From Elephas maximus indicus (taxonomy: Eukaryota; Chordata; Mammalia; Proboscidea; Elephantidae), in the NCBI RefSeq assembly GCF_024166365.1, contig NC_064822.1, positions 142,854,823 through 142,918,822 of the forward strand: DNA of 64,000 nucleotides. The letters run 5' to 3'. Positions 24,101 to 31,339 of the stretch are shown here, one piece after another. The translations under genes were made by a program, and so were the position numbers. The notes under the pieces are model-generated. The model saw only the letters and a program-made list of their open reading frames with translations. It was not told the DNA's origin and made no database searches. Positions within the stretch are counted from its first letter, which is position 1, and every line of letters begins with the position of its first letter.

Positions 24101-27100
24101 GTCTTCAGGGAATCTTCAGGCCAAAGTTTCACTAGGTTTTAACATGTGGGTTATTAAAATAAAAATACAGCCCAGAAAGTATAGCCCTGTAATTAATAGG
24201 TATTTTCAGCTGATTTTCTTTTTAAATAGAAATTCTGAAATCAAGAATGAGACTAACAGTCGTTATATTTAAGAAATTATTAAAAATAGGAATAGGTTTT
24301 TAAAATAACTGTAAGTTATACAAAATTAGAACCGTAAGTCAATATGCACTGTCATAGAAGGAGATTTTTAATTTTTTGGTGATAAGGGAGTGGAAGAAAG
24401 AATAAACAAGTCCTAAGAAAGGAGGTGTACAAGGAATATGATTTGTTGTTTTATAATTAGTGAGAAAACATTAGAGCAAGACCTTTGACACTCGGCCAAA
24501 TTAGGTAATTAATTTTATAGTAGAAACAGATACCTATTTGCTTCTTTCTACTACAGAATTAATTATCTCATGTGGACAAGTGTCAAAGGCCTTCCTCTAT
24601 TATTTTGTTGCTGATTATAAAACAACATATATATATGTAATCATTTTAGATAAATTTGGGGACATTTTCAGATGGCATACCTTGTAACACAAGAAGCTCT
24701 ATATCTTGATTTGATTTTTGATTCAGTGGGATAGGAAAATTTTTATTTAAGAAATCTAGTACATTTTAATAAGAAAAAATTATTTACTTTCTCCTTTTAT
24801 TTTTAGGAGGGGAGTACCTGGAACTATAATTGCACCACATATGAATGTGTTAAGACTGGTGCAGGGGCAATGATTTTGAACTACAGTATGGTCTGTCCCC
24901 CTTTTAATGAAACTGAATGCAAAATGGTTTGTACTTTGTTATAAAATAAGAAAATCTAATGTAATTGAGAAAATACATATTGTGTTTTTCAAGGTCGTAT
25001 TTATTTTGTGGCTTATTTATTTTGGTAAATGTTATCTTTTTACTTATAAATAAAAACACTATTTGATTGCCTCTGTTTGCCATTTTGAGTTATATAAAAA
25101 ACAAAACCAAGCCCATTGCTGTTGAGTCAATTCTGACTCATAGTGACCCTACAGGATGGGGTAGAACTGCCCTACAGGGTTTCCAAGGAGCACCTGGTGG
25201 ATTTGAACTGCTGACCTTTTGGTTAGCAGCCTAGCACTTAACCACTACGCCACCACGGTTACCTTGAGTTATATAGGGTGTCCCAAATAATTTTGACTTT
25301 CTTGGAATGGACACTTTGCTATCTCTGGTTTTTTGTGAGTAGATCAAGGAATAATTGAAAAATCATTTGATCAGCTGATCTGATCTCTTTTTCAGTATGG
25401 GTCACTAAGCCAATTAATTAGAGCTTGGCCAATTATCTTCCTAAAACAAACAGATTCCTGTTGTCACTTACCTTTTAATACATGCTTGCCTAAGAGAAAT
25501 TTGCCTTACTCTTTCTGATCACAGGCCATTGTAGAACTTAGGACAAGTCACAGCATTTCCGATCTTTTAAGTGCCGTGGCTGCTAATCAAAAGGGCGGCA
25601 GTTCAAATCCGCCAGGCGCTCCTTGGAAACGCTGTGGGGCAGTTCTACTCTGTCCCATAGGGTGGCTATGAGTCGGAATCGACTCAACGGCAGTGCATTT
25701 GGGTTTTTTGAGAAATTTGCTCTACCAATTCCTTACTCCCTCAGAGTCTATTGAGTGTGGTATTTTTTAAAGTTGTGCAATTTTTATTTTTAAGGATTCT
25801 TTCTAGTTTTACTAATTATTTAGGCAATAAGAATACCCAATGAAAGATGTATTATTGCTTTATTCTGCTGTATGGAAGAATATTCTTAAGTGTAGAAAAA
25901 TAACAGTCTCGATTTTTTTCCCAAGCTATACCCTTTTAATGATGATGGCTAGATAAATAAATAGATACATAATGTACTAAAGTCATAGGATTTTAGCTCT
26001 GGAGGAAAGCTTAGGCATCATCTTATTGCACAGGCGCATTTTTTTGGAGTGAGAAATTATTCTCTCATTTGAGGTTCAATGAGCAATTTACTATAAGCAA
26101 TCAGCAGCTCACTACAAGAATTCCAAAGACAATCTGTAAAAAAATTTATTTATTTAGCCTTAGACAAGAGCCATTTAAAGCAGGGAAATATTTTCATTAA
26201 TATTGAAGAGAAAAGTATGTTATTTTAGCATTTGGTTATATTCAGAAGCGTAGCCTAGTCTGATAGTTTTTTTTGCAGAGTTGAAAAAAAAAGAATAGCT
26301 TTTGTTTAGATTACTTATTATTGTTTTATTTTGGTCGGAAATATTTTATGGCATTTAAAATTTGTTCTTTTAATTAGGTTAATCTTTCTGCACTCTTGTT
26401 CATTACGCTAATTTAGAAGTAATTTAATCCTACAGAAAATATCTGTTCTTAACTTGAAGAACAAAGAAATTCTTATTAGAGATAAATCCCAATCATTTTC
26501 CTATGAATATATTGTGATTTATTTAATAAAAATATTGGGAAGGTTTTTTTCCCCCTAGTCTAATAGGAAATGGAAGAACATTGTTTTAACATTTTTTCCC
26601 TCTTCCTAGAATGAAGGCCTTGTAAAGCTTTATAATGAAGGCTGTTGCAAGATCTGTAAGTGAGAACATGTTACGTGAATTAACTTCATAGATTTGTTTT
26701 ATGCTGATTTTGCTGTTTCTCTTAAACTTCAGTTTCTAAGATACAAGGAGGGAAACAAATTTCATAATGTATGATATTTAAAGTTTTTTGTGTCATGTAG
26801 TTGTTAACTTTGTAATTTAGTCTTTATCTTCTAGATATGAATAAAGTATTCTCAATTTAAAAAACTTTTAATTTGAGTACTGTTTAATTGTCCAAAAGAT
26901 ATTTCATGAGATATTAGTAAGTTTTCTAGTAAAGTTTGTAAGTGCCCTGTAGTCACATTTACTGGGACTGAACTACATAAACATAAGTAGGTTATCATGA
27001 AAATGGCATTGTGATTCCTAGAAGGACATATAGGGTGCGATACTTTCCAAATCTATTTGAACACACTGAAAGTCTGTGGTTCTGTACAGTTCATTTGGGA

Positions 27101-29304
27101 AATGCCATGTTAGTAAATTGAATTTAAAAGCTATATATGAATGCAAGTTCTGAGAATTACTTTGATGAAGTTATATGCGTGCAATATACTTTATATTAGT
27201 CTGAACTTTAAAATTTATTTCAAAGTGGTTTTGAATGATTTTTAGGACTGAAATAGAACAGAGGGATAATCATGCAACCATTTGTTTTTTCTTTTTCCAA
27301 GTGTCTGAATTCACATAAAGATAAAAATAGGAGTTTAGGAAAATTGATGTAGACAGTAATTTTAAAATTGTTTAGAAAAGCTTTCTGAAAAAGAGCTACA
27401 GCATAGTATAATGCCATGTTGTAGAGTTGGATTCACAAATTGTTGTGCTTTTGAAGGGCTTAATCCCACAAATATGTAAAGGTGGCCTTGTCTACTCAGA
27501 ACTGTATATAATCAGGTTGCAATATTAAAATATTGATATACCGTAGTTACAATATATATTATTGAACACAGAGATAGCTTATAAATCTGCTAAGTTTCCT
27601 GTACACTATTTTTTCTTCATGATAATCCTATGAAATAGGTTCTACAATTATCCTCATTTTTAGTTAGAGAGGTTAAGTTCTGTCTCTTCTAAGTGGTGAT
27701 ATATATGTATATTGGTGACTGATGTTTTTATATATATATATATGTTTATGCACACACACATATATGCATTTATTTAGTTATACATACCATGGTACATTCC
27801 AAAATTATTTTAAAACACATATATACGACACTTTGGTTGATGTTAGCATTATTACACGTGTGGAATGTTTTCAAATTTGTGATTATGGTAATTATTCTAA
27901 GACAATAAGATAAAGAGTTAAATATAAATCTAGAACATATAAGGGAAAATCTATTTAGAATGTGAAACTATACATTTCACATAAAATATGTAAGAGTGAA
28001 AATTTTGAATATCTCTCATTACAGGGATATATTTTATATAAATACATTTGTTTTTATTATATTTTTAAATTATAGACATATTTGTATATTTAATTAACTC
28101 AAGAAACAATTCGACATGGGCCTCTTGTTGAATAGATACATTATATTTTTTACCAGGCAAACGAGAAGAAAGAATATGCCAGAGAGCGATTATCAAAACA
28201 ATCATAAGGAAACAGGACTGTATAAGTCGAAGCTCTGTAAGTCAAAAAAATATCATTTTTTATATAAAGTGTATGTGTTTCCAGAAGTATATATGTCACA
28301 GCACAAATAAGTGTTTTAAGCCAACAAAATGCCAACACTTATTTAACATTGAGACTATTTTTATACTCTAATATTAAAATAATTTATTTGTGAAGAAGTA
28401 TGAATTATTCTTAGCATAAATAATAAATAGTTGTGAATGATACATCCAATCCAGACAGATGGAAATTAAATAAGTATATTTGACTATATATTGTCTTAAT
28501 TATACAGTTTGACTCAGGAAAAATAGCCCTACTTCTAAGCGTCATCCCCTTTAATATGACCTGTTTGATTCTATATTCTACTTGACTCATGACATAATGA
28601 AGCTTACAGTAGGATCATTAGATTGTGATTAATATATTCCATGTTTTTGTTGTTAGTTACCGTTGAGCCATTGACAATTTATGGCTTGCCTATGTGTGCA
28701 GAGTAGAACTACTCTGTAGGGTTTTCAAGGCTGTGACCTTTCAGAAGTGGATTGCCAGGCTTGTCTTCCAGGGCATCTCTTGTTGGTGTCGAACCACCAA
28801 CCTTTTGGCTAGTAGTCGAGTGCTTAACTGTTTGCACCACTTAGGGATTCCTAATATATTGCATATTCCTGCTTAATTGTGAGTATACATTTCTTTCTTT
28901 GAGTTATGTCAGCACTGCTCTGTTGGGCGTGACCATTGACCATCTCTTTCACTTACCTATTTTTAAACTTAGTATTTTCTGACATCTGCTAATAGGCAGA
29001 AGCTTGAGGTTTTCAGTGATGAGGAAAAAGACCTTGATTTCATTGTGAAAACAAATAACTAGCATTTTTAAGACTTTTTTTTTCTTATTGTCTCTTCTTA
29101 CAGGTAAATGTTGCATCTTGTGATGGAAAGTGCCCATCAGCTACTATATATAACATCAATATTGAGAGCCACCTAAGATTCTGCAAGTGTTGTCGTGAAA
29201 ACGGAGTGCGAAATTTAACCGTGCCACTGTATTGCTCAGGAAATGGCACTGAAATCATGTACACTCTCCAAGAACCCATAGACTGCACATGCCAGTGGCA
29301 TTGA
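2990..29304 (+). CDS. OTOGL: OTOGL (otogelin-like), 3' part of gene, 15 exons
   Basis: This is the C-terminal part of otogelin-like, a secreted mucin/VWF-related glycoprotein of the tectorial membrane and other acellular inner-ear gels; human loss causes hearing loss. Joined exons: 2990-3119, 4215-4400, 6001-6213, 6726-6830, 7913-8020, 8455-8556, 9091-9195, 9281-9321, 20697-20760, 21894-22072, 22522-22626, 24807-24926, 26610-26655, 28157-28236, 29104-29304. They total 1,785 nt, about 594 residues plus TGA. Every join keeps frame and every intron is GT-AG. Module order is C8 tail, TIL, a large VWC module, four short Cys-rich VWC-like modules, further VWC-type modules, and a C-terminal cystine knot ending CTCQWH. 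The assignment rests on remembered similarity to human OTOGL, which ends almost identically; the paralogue OTOG is less likely. The start codon and most of the gene lie upstream of the window. No disabling change was seen. Confidence 0.92.
3432..3612 (+). repeat. AfroSINE (+), preceded by a short antisense AfroSINE tail
   Basis: 3,432-3,468 is an antisense scrap of the SINE 3' end (acccactgccattgaatc). From about 3,468 a sense copy begins with its tRNA-like head (tggcgtagtggttaag, then ggtcggcaatttgaatcc) and runs through 'cctatagggtcgctatgag'. The A- and B-box-like blocks are recognisable. It lies in the intron between exons A and B. Confidence 0.85.
4215..4400 (+). CDS. OTOGL: OTOGL exon B: TIL (trypsin-inhibitor-like) module
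   Basis: Encodes [18 protein letters not shown] and on through [12 protein letters not shown] to IPEKKC, the spacing of a TIL domain that follows a C8 module in VWF, mucins and otogelins. The first two bases complete a Ser codon split with exon A. The acceptor is ctcatag and the donor is TGT G|GTAAGC. The open reading continues into intron sequence on both sides, but the splice signals and phases fix the ends. Confidence 0.9.
4618..4868 (+). repeat. MIR SINE, near full length
   Basis: Recognisable order of a MIR: a tRNA-like start (gcgtggcatagtaagaatta), a 'caaatcccagttctccca' middle, 'aataatagcacctatcc' core, and 'cacagtgcctgaagaaaaat' tail. Ancient and diverged, in the intron between exons B and C. 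Confidence 0.7.
5440..5605 (-). repeat. AfroSINE (minus), full length
   Basis: Antisense copy from the A-rich tail (ccaaaaaaccaaacccactg) to the head (gccaccagggtttcc). The tRNA-like B-box region is near 5,540-5,575. Intron between exons B and C. Confidence 0.9.
6001..6213 (+). CDS. OTOGL: OTOGL exon C: VWC-type module
   Basis: Encodes [19 protein letters not shown] through [12 protein letters not shown] to [10 protein letters not shown], a von Willebrand C-type module with the CC pair near its end. It is a symmetrical exon: phase 1 on both sides, entering with two bases after tttctaag and leaving as TGT G|GTAAGC. Its 213 nt are a multiple of three, so the module could be skipped without a frameshift. 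One N-x-S sequon (NGS) is present. Confidence 0.9.
6511..6541 (-). repeat. AfroSINE tail scrap (minus)
   Basis: About 30 bases ending in 'cagtgccatcgagtcga', the antisense SINE/RTE 3' end, then unrelated sequence. It is a severely 5'-truncated insertion in the intron between exons C and D. Confidence 0.7.
6726..6830 (+). CDS. OTOGL: OTOGL exon D: short Cys-rich VWC-like module
   Basis: Encodes [20 protein letters not shown] then SCCPQYQC. This is the first of four similar exons (D-G) with the pattern C-x-x-x-x-C, a central Cys, then CC-P and a final Cys. The acceptor is ttttcag and the donor is TGT G|GTGAGT. The exon is 105 nt, phase 1-1. Such short modules are typical of the region before the otogelin cystine knot. 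Confidence 0.9.
7020..7735. mobile_element. GC-rich insert, possible non-autonomous DNA transposon
   Basis: A pyrimidine-rich, GC-rich block in an otherwise AT-rich intron (exons D to E). Its left edge reads 'actcctcaccaac'. The reverse complement of its right edge reads 'actcctcacttatcaac'. The shared terminal 'actcctcac' suggests inverted ends, and both edges meet TA-rich sequence, as for a TA-targeting mariner/Tigger-type element. No transposase frame was seen. The family is not identified, and the inverted-end match is short. Confidence 0.35.
7913..8020 (+). CDS. OTOGL: OTOGL exon E: short Cys-rich VWC-like module
   Basis: Encodes [20 protein letters not shown], then a Gln-rich stretch and PCCFSPLC. 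It has the same layout as exon D and is 108 nt, phase 1-1. The acceptor is cttctgcag and the donor is TGT G|GTGAGT. The intron just upstream carries a GC-rich insert (about 7,020-7,735), possibly a DNA transposon, that has not disturbed this acceptor. Confidence 0.9.
8128..8312 (+). repeat. Two adjacent MER5-like (hAT-Charlie) fragments
   Basis: 8,128-8,234 resembles the 3' half of a MER5-type element ('actgaatcagaatctacatt', 'gagacccactgct'). 8,235-8,312 resembles its 5' half ('tagtggttctcagaattgg', 'gggaacttgttagaaat'). Ancient and diverged, in the intron between exons E and F. Confidence 0.5.
8455..8556 (+). CDS. OTOGL: OTOGL exon F: short Cys-rich VWC-like module
   Basis: Encodes [20 protein letters not shown] then [11 protein letters not shown]. 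It is 102 nt, phase 1-1. The acceptor is gcctttag and the donor is TGT G|GTAAGT. An N-x-T sequon (NTT) lies in the middle. A methionine reading frame that runs into this exon from the intron is an artefact of an open intron end. Confidence 0.9.
8557..9090. other. OTOGL intron F-G, nothing recognised
   Basis: Contains an open frame of about 115 codons (8,743-9,090) that ends exactly at the splice acceptor of exon G. It has no protein-family features. I see no repeat that I can name. Confidence 0.5.
9091..9195 (+). CDS. OTOGL: OTOGL exon G: short Cys-rich VWC-like module
   Basis: Encodes [20 protein letters not shown], then [12 protein letters not shown]. It is 105 nt, phase 1-1. The acceptor is ctatttag. 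The donor is TGT G|GTAATT, somewhat weaker than in sister exons. One NVS sequon is present. The next exon is only 85 bases away. Confidence 0.9.
9281..9321 (+). CDS. OTOGL: OTOGL exon H: 41-nt exon
   Basis: Encodes [14 protein letters not shown]. It enters in phase 1 and leaves in phase 0, so it breaks the run of symmetrical modules. The acceptor is ccttttag and the donor is GTG|GTAAGA. The peptide continues directly into exon I (GEFTTIDH), 11.4 kb downstream. The exon is very short and could be missed by automatic gene finders. Confidence 0.87.
10000..13372 (-). mobile_element. RTE/BovB-type LINE, near full length (minus), decayed
   Basis: Runs from the 3' end ('tgttgttgttgtagttaggt') to a 5' region shared with the copy at 13,488. 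Minus-strand frames encode broken pieces of one protein. The endonuclease part is near 12,816-13,004 ([27 protein letters not shown]). The reverse-transcriptase part is near 10,956-11,602 ([39 protein letters not shown]). Many stops and frameshifts make it inactive. It lies antisense in OTOGL intron H-I and carries a nested insertion at 12,238-12,410. Confidence 0.9.
12238..12410 (-). mobile_element. 5'-truncated RTE 3' end nested in another RTE
   Basis: About 173 bases matching only the 3' terminus of the RTE family, inserted in the RTE at 10,000-13,372. The 7-base sequence tgtatat occurs on both sides (12,231-12,237 and 12,411-12,417) as a target-site duplication. The host element continues on each side. 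Confidence 0.8.
13488..16716 (+). mobile_element. RTE/BovB-type LINE, near full length (+), decayed
   Basis: Begins 'cccacacgtctatcagtttg' and ends 'atggcacctaacaacaac'. In order on the plus strand: a 5' region, an endonuclease-like part ([20 protein letters not shown]-type piece at 14,034-14,264), RT pieces ([20 protein letters not shown] near 15,540) and the C-terminal part ([20 protein letters not shown] near 16,180). Several frameshifts and stops are present. It lies 115 bases from, and 5'-to-5' with, the copy at 10,000-13,372. Confidence 0.9.
16878..17077 (-). repeat. AfroSINE, longer subfamily (minus)
   Basis: Antisense copy with tail 'ttgttgttagttgtcaag', middle 'gggttttcaaggctgtgaac' and head 'tttgtgccacccaggc'. 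This subfamily has an extra middle block absent from the 165-base type. Confidence 0.8.
17145..17370 (-). repeat. MIR SINE (minus)
   Basis: Reverse-oriented MIR: 'tgtgtgccaggctctctttt', 'attacccccattttacagat' and 'ttgccctaggtcaaataac' occur in that order. Ancient. Confidence 0.7.
17515..18898 (-). mobile_element. RTE LINE with inverted 5' segment and internal deletion
   Basis: 17,515-18,382 is the 3' third of the RTE in minus orientation, including the RT remnant [15 protein letters not shown]-type piece at 18,065-18,286. From 18,383 to about 18,898 the element is inverted: plus-strand 5' region and start of the endonuclease ([20 protein letters not shown]). Roughly the central half is missing. 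The arrangement fits 5' inversion by twin priming plus a deletion. Confidence 0.75.
18988..20013 (-). mobile_element. 5'-truncated RTE LINE (minus)
   Basis: Starts with a (gtt)n-type 3' tail and 'aggtgccgtcgagtcggtt' and ends near 20,013 in the RT region. It keeps the longest RTE reading in the window (see 19,128-19,850). It lies in OTOGL intron H-I, antisense. Confidence 0.9.
19128..19850 (-). pseudogene. RTE reverse transcriptase C-terminal remnant
   Basis: A 240-codon open frame inside the RTE at 18,988-20,013. It contains the RT catalytic box [20 protein letters not shown] near residues 22-41, then [18 protein letters not shown] and the RTE/BovB-specific region [21 protein letters not shown] second frame (19,004-19,294) carries the conserved end [19 protein letters not shown], so a frameshift separates them. 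The element lacks an endonuclease, so it is not an active retrotransposon. Confidence 0.85.
20066..20500 (-). mobile_element. L1 3' UTR fragment (minus)
   Basis: Starts with T-rich sequence and 'tttattgaactttagatgaa', the same terminus as the L1 beginning at 59,511. It then matches that L1's 3' UTR loosely ('aagtctggcctttttttgtc'). It ends about 200 bases before OTOGL exon I. Only the 3' UTR is kept. Confidence 0.65.
20697..20760 (+). CDS. OTOGL: OTOGL exon I: 64-nt exon after transposon-filled intron
   Basis: Encodes [20 protein letters not shown] followed by C. The acceptor is tttctaacag|GGA and the donor is TGT G|GTAACT. Phase is 0 in and 1 out, matching exons H and J. This completes the module begun by exon H. 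An L1 3' end finishes about 200 bases upstream, so little original intron remains on this side. Confidence 0.88.
20880..20950. repeat. AT-rich low-complexity block with dyad symmetry
   Basis: Alternating 'taaataataatata' and 'tatattattattata' arms around a (ta)n centre. It lies just after exon I. Confidence 0.6.
20951..21893. other. OTOGL intron I-J, no gene or clear repeat
   Basis: AT-rich intron sequence leading to the pyrimidine tract of exon J. I see nothing I can name. Confidence 0.5.
21894..22072 (+). CDS. OTOGL: OTOGL exon J: VWC-type module
   Basis: Encodes [20 protein letters not shown], then [20 protein letters not shown], then VNCSKECDI. The acceptor is ttttcttag and the donor is ATT|GTAAGT. 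It is 179 nt, phase 1 in and 0 out. NYT and NCS sequons are present. VDG/QDGS-x-PG followed by Cys pairs is a usual start for a VWC module. Confidence 0.9.
22522..22626 (+). CDS. OTOGL: OTOGL exon K
   Basis: Encodes [20 protein letters not shown], then [15 protein letters not shown]. The CCGTC motif closes the VWC module begun in exon J and a new one starts. It is 105 nt, phase 0 on both sides. The acceptor is acatgcag and the donor is GAG|GTATGA. NIS is a possible N-glycosylation site. Confidence 0.9.
22627..24440. other. OTOGL intron K-L, unique-looking sequence
   Basis: No AfroSINE, L1 or RTE is recognised over about 1.8 kb, in contrast to most of the window. It ends at the hairpin at 24,445-24,626. 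Confidence 0.5.
24445..24626. repeat. 82-bp-arm imperfect palindrome (hairpin or MITE-like)
   Basis: The left arm (24,445-24,526) starts gttgttttataat and ends tagtagaaa. The reverse complement of the right arm (24,545-24,626) has the same start and end, with 67 of 82 positions matching by my hand count. The loop is 18 bases. It lies in the OTOGL intron K-L, 180 bases before exon L. The arms contain 'cctttgacac' and 'taattaatt' blocks. It could be a palindromic MITE or a hairpin-RNA precursor; I cannot name a family. Confidence 0.75.
24807..24926 (+). CDS. OTOGL: OTOGL exon L
   Basis: Encodes [20 protein letters not shown] then [20 protein letters not shown]. It is 120 nt, phase 0-0. The acceptor is atttttag|GAG; a second AG three bases on would drop one Glu. 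The donor ATG|GTTTGT departs from the GTAAGT/GTGAGT form of the others and is weak by inspection. Sequons NCT, NYS and NET suggest heavy glycosylation. Confidence 0.9.
25097..25263 (-). repeat. AfroSINE (minus) with target-site duplication
   Basis: Full-length antisense AfroSINE flanked by a perfect 12-base repeat, ttgagttatata, at 25,085-25,096 and 25,264-25,275. Lies in OTOGL intron L-M. Confidence 0.92.
25566..25710 (+). repeat. AfroSINE (+), 5'-truncated
   Basis: Begins inside the tRNA-like head (aagtgccgtggctgctaatc) and continues through 'ggcggcagttcaaatccg' to 'agtcggaatcgactcaacgg'. Same intron as the previous copy but in the opposite orientation, about 300 bases away. Confidence 0.88.
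25711..26609. other. OTOGL intron L-M, nothing recognised
   Basis: AT-rich intron without a repeat or exon that I can name. Confidence 0.45.
26610..26655 (+). CDS. OTOGL: OTOGL exon M: 46-nt exon
   Basis: Encodes [15 protein letters not shown] plus the first base of a Cys codon. The acceptor is cttcctag and the donor is T|GTAAGT. Phase is 0 in and 1 out. The GCCKIC motif closes the last VWC-type module and leads into the cystine knot encoded by exons N and O. Confidence 0.9.
26656..27590. other. OTOGL intron M-N, nothing recognised
   Basis: AT-rich intron. Open frames here are short and have no family features. Confidence 0.45.
27591..27700 (-). repeat. MIR-like fragment
   Basis: Contains 'aatcctatgaaataggtt' and 'gttagagaggttaagttc', the reverse-oriented MIR core. 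Low-confidence, diverged. Confidence 0.45.
28157..28236 (+). CDS. OTOGL: OTOGL exon N: start of cystine knot
   Basis: Encodes [20 protein letters not shown], then DCISRSS. It is 80 nt, entering in phase 1 and leaving in phase 0. The acceptor is ttaccag and the donor is TCT|GTAAGT. It supplies the first cysteines of the C-terminal cystine knot (CTCK), the dimerisation module of VWF- and mucin-type proteins. Confidence 0.9.
28648..28852 (-). repeat. AfroSINE, longer subfamily (minus)
   Basis: Antisense copy with 'gggttttcaaggctgtgac' and 'gattgccaggcttgtcttcc', the extra block of the ~200-base type, ending 'ccacttagggattcc'. In the intron before the last OTOGL exon. Confidence 0.82.
29104..29304 (+). 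CDS. OTOGL: OTOGL terminal exon O: cystine knot and stop
   Basis: Encodes [20 protein letters not shown], then [20 protein letters not shown], then [10 protein letters not shown] and TGA at 29302-29304. The C-x-G-x-C, the CKCC pair and the final C-x-C are the key CTCK cysteines. The acceptor is cttcttacag. The protein ends six residues after the last C-T-C motif begins, as in human OTOGL. NLT and NGT sequons are present. Confidence 0.93.
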   Translation, partial: VNVASCDGKCPSATIYNINIESHLRFCKCCRENGVRNLTVPLYCSGNGTEIMYTLQEPIDCTCQWH

Positions 29305-30380
29305 AGTCTTGGATTCCAGGAACTGTACACAGCATCATAATGTCAAATGGAGTTAACTTTTATCATTTATTATTTAGGCACTGGATAGATTTTTACTTTT
29401 TAACAATAATGTGTTTTTTAGACTATTGGGATATGGTAATTTAACAGTTGGTACGAAACCTATACAATTTCAATGGCAAAATTAGATTTCTTGATTTACT
29501 CTCAGATAATTATATGATTTTAAGACATTCTGCTGAAATGCTGTTATGTATATAATTGCACATACTGCAGACCTGGAATATTCATTAGTTCAACCCAGTG
29601 CCGTCGAGTCATTAGTTAGTAGGGGTTATTTTACAGAATTCCTTCTATTACATTCAGCAGTTACTGTTTTATTTTCAGAGTCTCCCATAGCTATCCAAAT
29701 TAAGATACCTTTGAATCTGTACTGTTTAGTCTGATAAATGTAACTGGTTAAAATTGGCATCTAGATAGCCGTGAAGGCAGATCATAGAACTATAGGATTT
29801 TTGATTATTTAAAGCCTGAGTGGATATTAATGATGTTATCGCACATTCTTCCCATTTTTCAGGCTTAACAGGTGACCAGAGAAGCTGTGTGACATGTAGA
29901 AATTCATTGAGTGTAACAATATCGTGAGTTTATGTTGGGTGAGAGTTTAGGAATTTTATTTCCAGTCCCCTGTTCTTTTCTTCCAAACCAAATGCCTTTC
30001 ATAGAATAATCTTCTAAAAGAATTTTCATTGGATGGGATTAAAAATTTTAAATTAAAGGCCTTTAAGAAAACAAACAAAAAATGCTACACAGGCAAACAT
30101 ACACACACGTTCACACATTTAATAGCTTTCCCAGTAATAAGGAGTGGGGAAATGTAGTATCACTTACTGACTAGAGGATGGAGATTTTGAGTTTTTATTT
30201 GTTATACCATTCAGACTGTTATTAAATATGCTGTTACTATTTAACGTTTAGTTACACTTGCTATCTCATTGACTCTGATTTTTGGGATGCATTAGCAGAC
30301 TATGAAAATTGCATGCTATTTTGATGTTAATGCTGCTGCCTAGCCAATGAAGAATGAAATAAAATTATTTTAATATATTA
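29305..30380 (+). other. OTOGL: Probable OTOGL 3' UTR
   Basis: Non-coding, AT-rich sequence after the TGA. A canonical AATAAA lies at 30358-30363 and another at 31092-31097. Neither is followed by a strong GT-rich element, so the cleavage site is a guess. A 20-base scrap of AfroSINE 3' end lies at about 29,592-29,612. No gene was seen here. Confidence 0.4.
30358..30363 (+). promoter_or_regulatory. Candidate polyadenylation signal (AATAAA) for OTOGL
   Basis: Perfect AATAAA hexamer about 1.05 kb after the OTOGL stop, the first canonical one on the + strand that I found. Usage is inferred only. Confidence 0.35.
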
Positions 30381-30497
30381 ATAATTCTGCAATGGAATAC
30401 TGCATTTTTAAAATACAGTAGATGACCTGCATTGGCAAGGAGTATATCTTTTGAGATATTGGCAGATTCCCAAAATATTTGCCACTTATGGTATATA

Positions 30498-30575
30498 ATT
30501 ATTTGAGTTTCCTTGTCTGTAAAAAAGGGAGAATGTTCTATTTAGTAAGGTTGTTGTAGGGATCAAATGAGGTCA
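30498..30575 (+). repeat. MIR-like fragment interrupted by AfroSINE
   Basis: 'gagtttccttgtctgtaaaa' then 'aaggttgttgtagggatcaa' is the conserved middle of a MIR. The next AfroSINE is inserted at its end. Confidence 0.5.
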
Positions 30576-30584
30576 GTAATCAAC

Positions 30585-30751
30585 CAAAAAACCAAACCCA
30601 CTGCCATCCAGTCAATTCCGACTCATAGTGACCCTATACGACAGAGTAGAACTGCACCATAGAGTTTCCAAGGAGCGCCTGGCAGATTTGAACTGCCAAC
30701 CTCTTGGTTAGCAGCCGTAGCACTTAGCCACTACGCCACCAGGGTTTCCCT
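30585..30751 (-). repeat. AfroSINE (minus) with target-site duplication
   Basis: Full-length antisense copy flanked by gtaatcaac at 30,576-30,584 and 30,752-30,760. Confidence 0.92.
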
Positions 30752-30760
30752 GTAATCAAC

Positions 30761-31339
30761 AGAATAGTAAATTTACATTGAAAGACAGATGCTGGGGCCT
30801 GATGGCCTAGGCTCAGATTCAGGCTAGGTAACTTGCTTTCACATACTAGTATTTCCATTTCAAATGAAGCTTCCGGAAAAACTACAATGTTTTATGTATT
30901 TTGGACTTTCTAGGTAACTCATAAATAGATGGAAGAATGACTATGACATCTGCAAAGTCCCAGTGTCTACTGTATATAAAAATTGATTTTATCTTGTTTG
31001 TGCTTAACATAAATACTTGCTCCAGATGTTAATATTTCAATATTCTTTGATTCTTATTAATATATAGATTTAATCAAATATTTTTGGCTAAAATAAATTT
31101 TTATTTTGCTCAAAAGAAAATGTTATGTACAGGCACATAATCCCATGTATTGTTTACCACTTCTTTTTTTTGTTTTCAATTCCTGTAAAATATTTGTTAT
31201 TAAATTTAAAAAATTAACTCATTTTTAAACTTATTTGTGGGAAAAGGGGAAACATTTCCCTAGAGCTCTATAAGCGTTCATAAGTTGATACGTAATCAAA
31301 GTGAGTCACAGTGAAGTGAGCTGAAAGATGATGTTATAA
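30761..31339. other. Intergenic, AT-rich, nothing recognised
   Basis: Possible late 3' UTR of OTOGL; it holds a second AATAAA at 31,092-31,097. Confidence 0.4.
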
